Positions 7,770-16,402 of a stretch of DNA of 49,169 bases are shown here, piece after piece. The translations under genes and the position numbers were made by a program. Below the pieces are notes generated by a model that saw nothing but the letters and a program-made list of their open reading frames with translations, was not told where the DNA came from and ran no database searches. The stretch is taken from the NCBI GenBank assembly GCA_030833725.1, contig JAURGP010000010.1, forward strand, positions 1 through 49,169, written 5' to 3'. Positions within the stretch are counted from its first letter, which is position 1. Each line of letters begins with the position of its first letter. This DNA comes from Candidatus Kapaibacterium sp. Lineage in GTDB: Bacteria; Bacteroidota; Ignavibacteria; Kapaibacteriales; Kapaibacteriaceae.

Positions 7770-8852
7770 GTGCTGCACCCGTTTCAACAACCGCAACGTC
7801 GGCCGCTCGAAACCCTCGCGGAATGGTCGATTCGTGCCGTTGCGTCGGTATCGATCGTTGTGATCTTCCTGATCTTCCTCTTTGTATTTCGAGAGACGTT
7901 GTCGCTGTTTGTGTCAACAGACCATGGTCAGCCGGTAGCGGACGACGTCACTGGCCAGATGGACGACGGTCCGGAGGTGTACAACCCACCACAACTTGAA
8001 GATCTCGACGTACCAGAAGTGTACAATCCAGAAACCGGTGGACTACCGGAGACATCCAGTACTGGGCAGCAGCAGGAACAACCAGACGAACGAACCGTGT
8101 GGGAGAAGCTCTTCCATGATGTATGGCAGCCAGTTGGTGAACAGCCCAAGTTCGGACTCCTGCCGTTGATCATCGGCACAGCTAAGACCACATTCATTGC
8201 CATCCTGATTGGTGCGCCGCTGGGTATTCTGGCCGCACTGTACACAGCCTTCTTTGCGCCGCGTCGGTTGCGCAACGTCATCAAGCCGGCCATCGAACTA
8301 CTGGCAGGTTTTCCTTCGGTGGTGATTGGCTTCTTCTGCCTAGTCACAGTAGCCACGTTTGTGCAGGAGACCTTGGGTGTGGAGTTCCGACTCAATGCTC
8401 TCGTAGGGGGCATTGGTCTGTCCTTGGCCGTGATACCCATTGTATACGCCATTACGGAGGATGCACTCAGTGCAGTTCCGAAATCCTTGCGAGCTGCGTC
8501 CCTAGCGCTCGGCTCCAGTGAGTGGCAAACGGCCTACCGCGTGATGCTTCCGGCTGCAGCTCCGGGAGTGATTGCCGCCGTGATTCTTGGAGTCGGTCGA
8601 GCCTTTGGTGAGACGATGATTGCCATCATGGCCACGGGAAATGCCCCGATGGTTTCCTGGGCGGCAGCCACTCCGGCCCGAACATTTGCCGCCACCATTG
8701 GCTCGGAAATGGGCGAAGTGGTGTGGGGCTCGGAGCACTACGGTGTGCTGTTCCTGCTGGGAACACTGCTGTTTGTGGTGAGTTTCAGCTTGAACGCACT
8801 TACAGAGTTGTATGTGAAGAAACGACTGATCAAACGATTCCAAGGGAAGTAA
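7770..8852 (+). CDS. pstC: Phosphate ABC transporter permease PstC
   Basis: Inner-membrane permease subunit. 360 residues starting at a GTG 8 nt after pstS. One transmembrane helix near residues 22-45 is followed by an unusual polar, acidic and proline-rich segment (about residues 50-115) containing two copies of PEVYNP, and then the usual five-helix transport domain, with the EAA-like loop LRAASLALGSSEWQTAYRVMLPAAAPGV and GRAFGETMI. Many PstC proteins have a shorter first periplasmic loop. The insertion could contact PstS or the cell wall, but that is speculation. The permease core looks intact. Confidence 0.94.
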   Translation: MLHPFQQPQRRPLETLAEWSIRAVASVSIVVIFLIFLFVFRETLSLFVSTDHGQPVADDVTGQMDDGPEVYNPPQLEDLDVPEVYNPETGGLPETSSTGQQQEQPDERTVWEKLFHDVWQPVGEQPKFGLLPLIIGTAKTTFIAILIGAPLGILAALYTAFFAPRRLRNVIKPAIELLAGFPSVVIGFFCLVTVATFVQETLGVEFRLNALVGGIGLSLAVIPIVYAITEDALSAVPKSLRAASLALGSSEWQTAYRVMLPAAAPGVIAAVILGVGRAFGETMIAIMATGNAPMVSWAAATPARTFAATIGSEMGEVVWGSEHYGVLFLLGTLLFVVSFSLNALTELYVKKRLIKRFQGK

Positions 8853-8870
8853 CGCCCGCATCTTCTCACC

Positions 8871-9782
8871 ATGAAGCATACCTTCACACAGGATCTCGGA
8901 ATCTCCAAGCGACTGCTGGGCTTCGTTGCCGTGGCAACTGCTGCCACGGCCGCCGTTGCCGTTCTGGGTATTCTGCTTGGCATGTTTGGTCAGTTCCTGG
9001 CCGAAGGTGGTCCCAGTATCACGTGGGACTTCATCACGGACTTCCCGCGCAATAGCAATACGGAGGGCGGTATCTTTCCCGCTCTGGCAGGCACCACGTT
9101 CCTGGTACTGCTGATGACTCTCATGGGCGTGCCCGTCGGCACGGCTACAGCGATCTACCTTACGGAGTTTGCTCGCCAGGATTCACGTTTTGCGCGCAGC
9201 GTGCGCTTTGCCGTTAACACGCTGGCCGGCGTACCTTCGATCGTATTCGGACTGTTTGGTGTTGGCTTCTTCGTGCAATTCGTTGGTGTGGGCATCGATG
9301 CTGCCACCGGTTCTGTTGCGTTTGGGGACGGCTCGCTGTTGTGGTCGTCGGCAACGTTGGCAGTTCTCACACTACCAGTAGTGATTGTGTCCGTTGAAGA
9401 AGCTCTTCGCGCCGTTCCACGTGAGTTGCGTGAGGCCTCCCTAGCACTGGGTGCCACACGTTGGCAGACCATCACCAAGGTTGTGGTTCCGAATGCGACG
9501 TCGGGTATCCTCACCGGTTCGATTCTTGCAGTTGGACGCGGAGCTGGAGAGGTGGCAGCCATTCTCTTCGTGGGCGTTACCTACTCTTCCGAAGTGTTGC
9601 CCTCGGCCGTTACCGACAAGTTCATGCACCTAGGTTACCACCTGTACGTGCTTGCCACGCAATCACCAGATGTTGAGGCTACGATGCCTCTGCAGTATGC
9701 CACCACAATCGTTCTGCTCGCCTTGACGTTTCTCCTGAATTTTACGGCCATCTTCGTTCGGTCACGACTGAGCACGAGATAG
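8871..9782 (+). CDS. pstA: Phosphate ABC transporter permease PstA
   Basis: Second membrane subunit of the phosphate importer, 303 residues with about six transmembrane helices. Recognised from the N-terminal helix [15 protein letters not shown], the [21 protein letters not shown] loop typical of Pst[16 protein letters not shown], and the cytoplasmic EAA motif [28 protein letters not shown], followed by [13 protein letters not shown]. It follows pstC by 18 nt. Its last codons run into TAGCCCCTTAC, a weaker version of the repeated window word. Nothing in the transport domain appears missing. Confidence 0.95.
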   Translation: MKHTFTQDLGISKRLLGFVAVATAATAAVAVLGILLGMFGQFLAEGGPSITWDFITDFPRNSNTEGGIFPALAGTTFLVLLMTLMGVPVGTATAIYLTEFARQDSRFARSVRFAVNTLAGVPSIVFGLFGVGFFVQFVGVGIDAATGSVAFGDGSLLWSSATLAVLTLPVVIVSVEEALRAVPRELREASLALGATRWQTITKVVVPNATSGILTGSILAVGRGAGEVAAILFVGVTYSSEVLPSAVTDKFMHLGYHLYVLATQSPDVEATMPLQYATTIVLLALTFLLNFTAIFVRSRLSTR

Positions 9783-9823
9783 CCCCTTACGAGATCTACG
9801 AGAACTGCGAGGACTACCCCTCT

Positions 9824-10591
9824 ATGGCAAAGGAATACCCAACGAAAATCAGTGCGCGAGACTTCTCCGTATTCTACGGACCGAAGCAGGCGCTGTTCGA
9901 CATTTCACTTCAGATTCCGCAGAACCGGGTGACAGCTTTTATTGGTCCGTCGGGCTGTGGCAAGTCCACCTTCCTGCGATCGATCAACCGGATGAATGAC
10001 CTGATCGACGGTGCTACCGGACAGGGTGCGCTCACCGTGGATGGCATCGATGTGTACGACAAGAGCGTGAATGTATCGGTGTTGCGACGAAAGATTGGCA
10101 TGGTGTTCCAGAAGTCGATTCCGTTTCCGAAATCGATCTACGAGAACATCACGTACGGTCTGACCCTTCTGGAGAAGGTGTCCCGCTCTGAACTCGACCA
10201 TATCGTAGAGCAGAGTCTCCGACGAGCAGCATTGTGGGACGAGGTAAAGGACCGACTGCACCACTCGGCCATGGGTCTATCCGGCGGTCAGCAGCAACGT
10301 TTGTGTATTGCGCGCGCTGTTGCTGTGAACCCTGAGATTCTGCTCATGGACGAACCGTGCTCTGCATTGGACCCAATTTCTACGGGAAAGGTCGAGGAGC
10401 TCATCACCGAACTCAAAGACACCTACACGATCGTACTCGTAACGCACAATATGCAGCAGGCCGCCCGCGTTAGCGACTACACTGGCTTCTTCCTAATGGG
10501 AAGGCTGATCGAGTTTGATCGCACGCGAACGTTGTTCACAAGTCCGGCAAAGAAAGAAACTGAAGACTACATCACGGGCCGATTCGGCTAA
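9824..10591 (+). CDS. pstB: Phosphate ABC transporter ATP-binding protein
   Basis: ATPase subunit that powers phosphate import; 255 residues, the usual PstB length. Motifs: [19 protein letters not shown], Walker [10 protein letters not shown], the Q-loop region [20 protein letters not shown] (the P-F-P-K-S-I-Y run is characteristic of PstB), signature LSGGQQQR, Walker [14 protein letters not shown] and the switch His in [22 protein letters not shown]. It starts 41 nt after pstA and ends 5 nt before phoU. All catalytic residues are present. Confidence 0.97.
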   Translation: MAKEYPTKISARDFSVFYGPKQALFDISLQIPQNRVTAFIGPSGCGKSTFLRSINRMNDLIDGATGQGALTVDGIDVYDKSVNVSVLRRKIGMVFQKSIPFPKSIYENITYGLTLLEKVSRSELDHIVEQSLRRAALWDEVKDRLHHSAMGLSGGQQQRLCIARAVAVNPEILLMDEPCSALDPISTGKVEELITELKDTYTIVLVTHNMQQAARVSDYTGFFLMGRLIEFDRTRTLFTSPAKKETEDYITGRFG

Positions 10592-10596
10592 CACGT

Positions 10597-11343
10597 ATGA
10601 ACAAATCCTTTGAAGAGAATCTCGACAAGCTGCGTACCCGCATCATTCGCATGGGCAGCCTGGTAGAGGAACAAGTCGAGTTTGCCATCCGTGCACTGCG
10701 TGATGGCAATGCCGAGTTGGCGCGCATCGTGATCGAGCGCGACGACAAAGTGGACAAACTGGACTTGAAGATCGACAAGCAATGTCAACGCATCTTCGCC
10801 TTGAATCAGCCCGTTGCGTCAGATCTCCGTTTACTTCTGACAGCGATAAAGATCAACAACGAGCTGGAGCGTATCGGCGATATGGCCGCAAGTATTGCCC
10901 ACACGGTGATCAATCGTCCGGAGACAGTTTCCTTGTCCCAATTGGCCGGTGTGGAACGATTGGCCTCGGCCGTCCATACACTGCTCAAGGCGAGCATTGA
11001 TGCCTTCATCAACAACGACCCTGATCTTGCCACACACCTATTGCCGGTAGATTCTTCCATCGACTCGCTGTCCACGGAAACGCAGAGCCGTCTGGCTGCA
11101 CTGATGCAGGAAGATGTAAGCCGCGTTCCAGCTGGTGCCCTGCTATTGATTGCCATCCATAACCTGTCCCGCATTGCCGACCATGCCACGAACATCGCTG
11201 AAAACGTGATCTTCCTCGTGGAAGCGAAACTGGTGCGACATCAAAACGTGGGTGGCGACCCCATGACCATTCGCGACGTGCTCGACGAATCGGATGACGC
11301 ATCGGACGACACGGCTGATGACGCTGCCGACGGCTCTTCGTAG
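10597..11343 (+). CDS. phoU: Phosphate signalling protein PhoU
   Basis: Cytoplasmic helical regulator that links PstSCAB to the PhoR kinase and limits phosphate uptake. 248 residues: two PhoU three-helix repeats, the first with MNKSFEENLDKLRTRIIRMGSLVEEQ and DLRLLLTAIKINNELERIGDMA (metal-binding E-x-x-x-D), the second with HNLSRIADHATNIAENVIF. After about residue 230 there is an extra acidic tail made of Asp/Ala/Ser (DESDDASDDTADDAADGSS), not usual in the family and encoded by near-repeated GATGAC/GACGAC triplet pairs. The gene is the fifth of the pst run and precedes rfbA by 8 nt. Confidence 0.94.
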   Translation: MNKSFEENLDKLRTRIIRMGSLVEEQVEFAIRALRDGNAELARIVIERDDKVDKLDLKIDKQCQRIFALNQPVASDLRLLLTAIKINNELERIGDMAASIAHTVINRPETVSLSQLAGVERLASAVHTLLKASIDAFINNDPDLATHLLPVDSSIDSLSTETQSRLAALMQEDVSRVPAGALLLIAIHNLSRIADHATNIAENVIFLVEAKLVRHQNVGGDPMTIRDVLDESDDASDDTADDAADGSS

Positions 11344-11351
11344 ATTGCGGG

Positions 11352-12233
11352 ATGGAGAGCGTTACAAAAGGCATCATCCTTGCCGGCGGCAGTGGTACGC
11401 GATTGCATCCCATGACCTCTGCTTTTTCCAAGCAGCTGCAGCCGATCTACGACAAGCCTATGATCTACTATCCGCTATCGACCCTCATGATGGGGGGCGT
11501 TCAGCAGATCATGATCATCTCCACGCCTCAGGATACACCGGTCTTCGAGCGCCTTCTTGGCGACGGTTCCCGTTTCGGGATTCACCTGCAGTATGCTGTT
11601 CAGGATCAGCCCAGAGGTATCGCGGAAGCCTTCCTGATTGCCGAGGACTTCATCGGACAGGATAACGTCGTGCTGATTCTTGGAGATAACGTCTTCTACG
11701 GAAAGCTCGACTTTTTGCGCACGGCCATCAACGCACATCGCACAGGAGACCGCGGTGCTACCATCTTCGGCTATCCCGTGCAGGATGCACAGCGATACGG
11801 CGTGGTGGAGATGTCGGCCGACGGTACGGTTCGATCACTCGAAGAAAAACCCGCTGCCCCCCGTTCAAACCTTGCCATTCCCGGCCTGTACGTGTATGAT
11901 TCGTCGGTCTGTCAGATTGCCAAGGGGCTCAAGCCAAGTGCACGGGGTGAACTGGAGATTACCAGTGTCCACCAGGCCTATCTAGATCAAGAACGTCTCC
12001 ACGTGGAGTTGATCGGTCGTGGCATCGCGTGGTTGGACACGGGTACACCAGAAAGCCTGCTTGAAGCAAGCACATTCATCCATGCGATCGAGAAACGTCA
12101 GGGCCTGAAGATTGGGTGTTTGGAGGAGGTTGCCCTTGCTCGAGGATATCTGACTACAGAAGCTTTCAAAGCGTCGGTAGAACAGTTGCCGGCCTCGCCC
12201 TATCGCGAATACTGTGAGAGACTACTGAACTGA
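11352..12233 (+). CDS. rfbA: Glucose-1-phosphate thymidylyltransferase
   Basis: Makes dTDP-glucose from glucose 1-phosphate and dTTP, the first step to dTDP-rhamnose and other deoxysugars. 293 residues, as in RfbA/RmlA. Motifs: GIILAGGSGTRLHPMTSAFSKQLQPIYDKPMIYYPLS (nucleotide-binding loop and catalytic Lys/Arg), LILGDNVFYG (metal-binding Asp), EEKPAAPRSNLAIPGLYVYD, RGELEITSVHQAYL and WLDTGTPESLLEAS. rfbB, rfbC and rfbD are not nearby, so the pathway partners must lie elsewhere. Its stop overlaps the nhaA start (TGATG). Its position behind phoU could place it under phosphate control. Confidence 0.95.
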   Translation: MESVTKGIILAGGSGTRLHPMTSAFSKQLQPIYDKPMIYYPLSTLMMGGVQQIMIISTPQDTPVFERLLGDGSRFGIHLQYAVQDQPRGIAEAFLIAEDFIGQDNVVLILGDNVFYGKLDFLRTAINAHRTGDRGATIFGYPVQDAQRYGVVEMSADGTVRSLEEKPAAPRSNLAIPGLYVYDSSVCQIAKGLKPSARGELEITSVHQAYLDQERLHVELIGRGIAWLDTGTPESLLEASTFIHAIEKRQGLKIGCLEEVALARGYLTTEAFKASVEQLPASPYREYCERLLN

Positions 12234-13576
12234 TGGCTAAGGCTGCAAAACTTCGCGACTTCACGACGGTGGTTCAATCGTCGTTCCAAGAATTCTTCCA
12301 GCGGTCATCGTCGGCAGGAATCGTGATTCTCATCGCGACGGCTGTGGCGATGCTGTGGGTCAACTCGCCCTGGGGTGAGAGCTACACGCACCTTCTGCAC
12401 GAACACGTCCACATTGCAGCGTTCAACCAGAGCTTTACGTTCTCGATCGAATATGCCGTAAACGATGGCTTGATGGTGATCTTCTTCCTGCTGGTTGGTC
12501 TGGAGATCAAGCGAGAGATGCTCATCGGCGAGCTCTCAACGCGTCGCAAGGCCATTCTGCCGATGATTGCTGCGCTTGCCGGTATGATCGGTCCCGGATC
12601 GATCTACGCGCTGTTCAATCTCAACTCCGGTTTCTCCCATGGCTGGGGTATTCCCGTTGCTACGGATATCGCCTTTGCCCTGGGCGTACTGGCCTTGCTG
12701 GGTAATCGCGTTCCCCTTTCGCTGAAGGTGTTTCTCGCAGCGCTGGCTATCGTTGACGACCTCCTTGCGGTGTTGGTGATTGCGATCTTCTACACGGCTT
12801 CCCTCAACACCATTGCACTCTCACTGGCTGCCTTGTTGGTTGCCCTGCTCTACATGGGGAATCGTCTCGGCATCCAGTCGGTCAAATTCTACGGCTTCCT
12901 TGGCTTTTTCCTGTGGCTTGCCGTGCTGTATTCCGGCATTCACGCCACGATTGCCGGAGTCCTCCTAGCACTCACCATCCCTGCAGATGCGCGCATTGAC
13001 ACGTCGCTCTTTGTACGAAAGGCACGGAGTGTGGTTGATCGACTCGCCGCGACCTCCGACGACACCGAGCCGCACAGTGTGCAGTACGATCAGGTTCAGG
13101 CCCTCGAGGACATGTGCGAGGGTGTGCAGTCACCGCTGTCACGCATTGAACACGGCCTCTCGCCATGGGTGTCCTTTCTGATCATGCCGATCTTCGCTCT
13201 GGCAAATGCCGGTGTACTGCTGCAGCCGGAATTGATCGTGGAGTTGGCTGATCCCGTTGGTCTAGGGATCATCCTGGGATTGTTCCTGGGTAAGCAGCTC
13301 GGTATTTCACTTGCGGTATGGGGCTCTGTGAAGCTGGGTATCGCCGACCTCCCTGAACGCGTCACGATGAGGCAGCTCTACGGTGTGGCCGTGCTGTGTG
13401 GAATTGGCTTTACGATGGCGCTGTTTGTTGCAAACCTTGCCTTCCCTGGTTCTGAAGTACTCTCGCTTGCAAAACTGAGTGTCTTGGTTGCCTCGACGCT
13501 CTCGGCGGTGATTGGCTCGGCGATGTTGTATCGCTGGTTGCCACCAGCGCGCACGGAGGCCGTTCGTGGAAGCTGA
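12233..13576 (+). CDS. nhaA: Na+/H+ antiporter NhaA
   Basis: Inner-membrane antiporter that exports Na+ or Li+ in exchange for protons. 447 residues, longer than the 388 of E. coli because of an inserted cytoplasmic segment near residues 255-300 (acidic, RLAATSDDTEPHS) between two transmembrane halves, a feature of long NhaA forms. Motifs: DGLMVIFFLLVGLEIKRE (pH-sensor region), ATDIAFALGVLALLG, and AIVDDLLAVLVIA with the two adjacent Asp residues that bind the cation. The ATG shares its A with the rfbA stop. The end overlaps the next gene by 11 bp. Confidence 0.95.
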   Translation: MAKAAKLRDFTTVVQSSFQEFFQRSSSAGIVILIATAVAMLWVNSPWGESYTHLLHEHVHIAAFNQSFTFSIEYAVNDGLMVIFFLLVGLEIKREMLIGELSTRRKAILPMIAALAGMIGPGSIYALFNLNSGFSHGWGIPVATDIAFALGVLALLGNRVPLSLKVFLAALAIVDDLLAVLVIAIFYTASLNTIALSLAALLVALLYMGNRLGIQSVKFYGFLGFFLWLAVLYSGIHATIAGVLLALTIPADARIDTSLFVRKARSVVDRLAATSDDTEPHSVQYDQVQALEDMCEGVQSPLSRIEHGLSPWVSFLIMPIFALANAGVLLQPELIVELADPVGLGIILGLFLGKQLGISLAVWGSVKLGIADLPERVTMRQLYGVAVLCGIGFTMALFVANLAFPGSEVLSLAKLSVLVASTLSAVIGSAMLYRWLPPARTEAVRGS

Positions 13577-14966
13577 GCGGGTACTACGACGCACCAACGT
13601 CCTCCTGCGTCGACTCGGCAGAACACTGTCGGCACTGATTAACCGCGCAACGCTATATCGGTTTACGGATGATGCTCTCCTACTCAGCAGTGCGCTGGCA
13701 GGTATTGTGGTAGGTCTGGCCATTGTAGTGTTCCACAAAGTGCTTGAACTGTTTGAGCTTGGATGGCGCATGCTGTCGCCTGAGGCCTGGCAGGCAACAG
13801 GTATTGACCACCTGTCGTGGACTACGCTGTTAGTACCGCTGATTACGGCTGCCGGTGGATTTGTTGTTGGCTTGCTGAAGCGATCGGTCCTGTTTCGCGA
13901 CGTACACCACCGCGGCTTGCACTCCGTGTCCGAGTCGCTGAGCGAGAAGGCGAGCCCCCTCACATGGAAACACTCACTGCATGCAATGATTCTCTCGAGC
14001 GTGTCGATTGCCTCGGGTGGTGGCGCGGGACGAGAGGCACCTACCGTGATTCTGGGAAGTAGCGTGGCATCTGGCTTGGCGCGCCTCGGCCAACTGGATC
14101 GCCGTCATATTCGGGTGCTTGGTGCCGCCGGCGCTGCAGCTGCGATTTCAGGAATCTTCAATGCTCCCCTGGGTGGCATCCTGTTCAGCGTGGAAGCCAT
14201 TACTGGCGAGTTACGCGCACGAACATTTCTTCCGATTGTGATTGCCTCGGTGCTGGCCACCACCACGGTTCGCACGATTCTTGGAAACGATCCTCTGCTG
14301 GTTGCTCCGCTGGAGCATGGCGTCTCGTTGATCGACTACCCTCTCCTGGCGATTGCCGGGATCTGCAGTGCCTTCATTGCGGCCTACTACCTGCGCACGT
14401 ACCGTAGCACCTTCAAACGCACAGCTGTTGGGTTACAGAGCATACCGGAGCTTGCCCGCCCTGCCCTTGGCGGGTTGCTGGCAGGACTGCCGCTGATGGT
14501 GCTTCCGTGGTTACTCGAAACCACCTACCGACCCATCAACATGGCACTGAGTGGATCGATGAATCCCACGTGGTGGGTGGGGATTCTCCTGGCTACCGCC
14601 ACCATCATTCTCAAACCGATCACTAATGCTGTTACACTGGCCTCGGGTGGCGAGGGGGGCACACTTGCTCCGGCGATGAAGGTTGGAGCACTCTTCGGCT
14701 TTGTGTTTGGTACCCTTCTCAGTTTGGTACTGCCAGAGACGTCCGTAGGATTGTATGCCATCGTGTGCGCCGGTGCCGTACTCTCCGGCTCCTTCCGTGC
14801 ACCACTCACCGGTGGTCTTCTGCTGTTTGAAGTGTCCGGCAACTACGAGTTGCTGCTACCACTGCTGTTCTCTGCTGTTGTGTCCGTGTACATCATCCGT
14901 CGGTTGGGCGTAGCAACCTTCAACCCGCTGGATGATCTTGATACCCAAGTCTCACGCTCCCAGTGA
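13566..14966 (+). CDS. ClC-family chloride channel/transporter
   Basis: Ten-to-twelve-helix membrane protein of the ClC family, 466 residues, without C-terminal CBS domains. I take the GTG at 13566 (VEAERVLRR) as start, 11 bp inside the end of nhaA; a TTG at 13512 would overlap nhaA by 65 bp. Visible: [12 protein letters not shown] with the gating Glu at residue 157, and [14 protein letters not shown] around 198-211, then [14 protein letters not shown]. In the E. coli antiporter the last motif ends in Glu-Glu, the second being the internal proton glutamate; here that position is Ala 211. The usual GSGIP selectivity motif is not recognisable (HRGLHSV instead). The ending overlaps a convergent ferredoxin gene by 15 bp. 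Confidence 0.85.
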   Translation: MEAERVLRRTNVLLRRLGRTLSALINRATLYRFTDDALLLSSALAGIVVGLAIVVFHKVLELFELGWRMLSPEAWQATGIDHLSWTTLLVPLITAAGGFVVGLLKRSVLFRDVHHRGLHSVSESLSEKASPLTWKHSLHAMILSSVSIASGGGAGREAPTVILGSSVASGLARLGQLDRRHIRVLGAAGAAAAISGIFNAPLGGILFSVEAITGELRARTFLPIVIASVLATTTVRTILGNDPLLVAPLEHGVSLIDYPLLAIAGICSAFIAAYYLRTYRSTFKRTAVGLQSIPELARPALGGLLAGLPLMVLPWLLETTYRPINMALSGSMNPTWWVGILLATATIILKPITNAVTLASGGEGGTLAPAMKVGALFGFVFGTLLSLVLPETSVGLYAIVCAGAVLSGSFRAPLTGGLLLFEVSGNYELLLPLLFSAVVSVYIIRRLGVATFNPLDDLDTQVSRSQ

Positions 14967-15341
14967 GGGCGGTAGCCGGTATTGCTCCACTGGACGTCCA
15001 CCGATAAGGTGCTCCTGGATAATGCGCTCCAGCACTTCTGGCGTGCAAGAGTGGTACCAGATACCTTCGGGATACACTACAGCAATTGGCCCCATCACAC
15101 ATACACGTAGACAGTTAGCCTTGGTGCGGAACACCTTCCCCGGTGTGGCCAGCTCAAGTTTGTTAAGCCGATCCTTGAGGTAGTCCCACGCTGCCAATCC
15201 CTCGTCCTTGGAGCAGCACTTCGCCGAGGTCTGATCAGCACAGAGAAAGATGTGATGCTGGTGACTGCCAAGACCAAGCGTCTCTGTTTTCGTTGCGAGG
15301 AGATCTACCTTGTTCTGTGCCATGCTCTGTGTCATGTTCAA
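14952..15341 (-). CDS. Thioredoxin-like [2Fe-2S] ferredoxin domain protein
   Basis: 129-residue cytoplasmic protein of the thioredoxin-like 2Fe-2S ferredoxin family (as in NuoE-like domains and Aquifex-type ferredoxins). [15 protein letters not shown] supplies the first cysteines and [20 protein letters not shown] the second pair, the spacing expected for a [2Fe-2S] cluster; the tail [24 protein letters not shown] is the family's C-terminal helix. Such proteins are electron carriers of mostly unknown partner. The ATG overlaps the MscS stop (ATGA), so it is the last gene of the long polA-to-ferredoxin run. It overlaps the ClC gene end by 15 bp. Confidence 0.88.
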   Translation of the reverse strand: MNMTQSMAQNKVDLLATKTETLGLGSHQHHIFLCADQTSAKCCSKDEGLAAWDYLKDRLNKLELATPGKVFRTKANCLRVCVMGPIAVVYPEGIWYHSCTPEVLERIIQEHLIGGRPVEQYRLPPSLGA

Positions 15342-16402
15342 TGTATCTGATCGGTGCCGGACGCGATGTGGACTGTTCGAGTTGGGAAGGCAAACTGGAC
15401 ATTACTCTCGGCAGCGGCTTTCATGATGGCCAAATTGAGTTGATGGCGCGACTCCATCTCCTCGCGCCACGATGGCACCTCGAAGTAGGTGTTGACCATC
15501 ACGTTCAAGCTGGATGCATCGTACGTGTGAAAGGCAACAATCGTCTGGGATGGATCCTTCAGGGTTGTGGGATGGTTCATTAGCACCTCACGAAGCGTGC
15601 GCACAAATGTATCCACCTGTTCCGGCGTGGAGTCGTACTGAAGACCCAGCATGGTCTGATAGCGACGCATCTGCCGCAGGCCCATGTTGTCTACGGCCAT
15701 ATCGGCCAGCTTCCCGTTCGGAATCGAAATCACGCTGTTGGCAAACGTCCGAATACGCGTGCTCCGGAACCCAATAGCTTCTACCGTGCCATCGTGTCCA
15801 TCTACCCTGATCCAGTCACCAATCTGAAAGGGGCGATCCACAAAGATCATGGCCGAACCGAACAGGTTAGCGATGGTGCTCTGGGCGGCAAAGGCGAAGG
15901 CAATGCCGCCGATCGACACTCCGGCAAGAATCGCCGTGACGTTGAAGTTCCATGACTGCAGGAGCACCACCAAGCCAAAGAGCACCATCAGAAACTTGGC
16001 AGCTTTTTCCACCAGTGGCACAAGTGCATCATCTACTGGCGAATCTGTGCGTGCCGCCCGTTGCCGCAGCCGGAACCACAGCACGTCAGATAACCGAAGG
16101 ACGATCAGAATCGAGGATAAGATTGTTAGACCGTCGAAGCCAAACTGGAGATACTGCTCCCAAGCCTCTGGTACGCCGGCAAATGGAAGGACGACGCGCG
16201 ATAGCGCCAAGGCCAGGACAACTGCCAGTGGGCGTTGTGCCGTGTGGATGATTGGTGCCAGTTCGGCCGTAGCATTCCACGTGCGAAACAAACGGCCAAA
16301 GAGCTTCAGCAGGATCCAGCTCAACACCCAACCGATGGCAACGCTACCTGCCAGAATCCCGGCGATCACTCCAACCGATTGTATGTCGACGTTTCCCATC
16401 AC
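15338..16402 (-). CDS. Mechanosensitive ion channel of the MscS family
   Basis: 354 residues with about five transmembrane helices before the MscS pore and a cytoplasmic beta/alpha domain. The pore helix and start of the beta domain are clear: [23 protein letters not shown], then [31 protein letters not shown] and [14 protein letters not shown]. It opens in response to membrane tension to release solutes on osmotic downshock. It lies between thrS (ATGA overlap) and the ferredoxin gene (ATGA overlap), so the three are probably translationally coupled. No extra regulatory domain is visible. Confidence 0.93.
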   Translation of the reverse strand: MMGNVDIQSVGVIAGILAGSVAIGWVLSWILLKLFGRLFRTWNATAELAPIIHTAQRPLAVVLALALSRVVLPFAGVPEAWEQYLQFGFDGLTILSSILIVLRLSDVLWFRLRQRAARTDSPVDDALVPLVEKAAKFLMVLFGLVVLLQSWNFNVTAILAGVSIGGIAFAFAAQSTIANLFGSAMIFVDRPFQIGDWIRVDGHDGTVEAIGFRSTRIRTFANSVISIPNGKLADMAVDNMGLRQMRRYQTMLGLQYDSTPEQVDTFVRTLREVLMNHPTTLKDPSQTIVAFHTYDASSLNVMVNTYFEVPSWREEMESRHQLNLAIMKAAAESNVQFAFPTRTVHIASGTDQIH

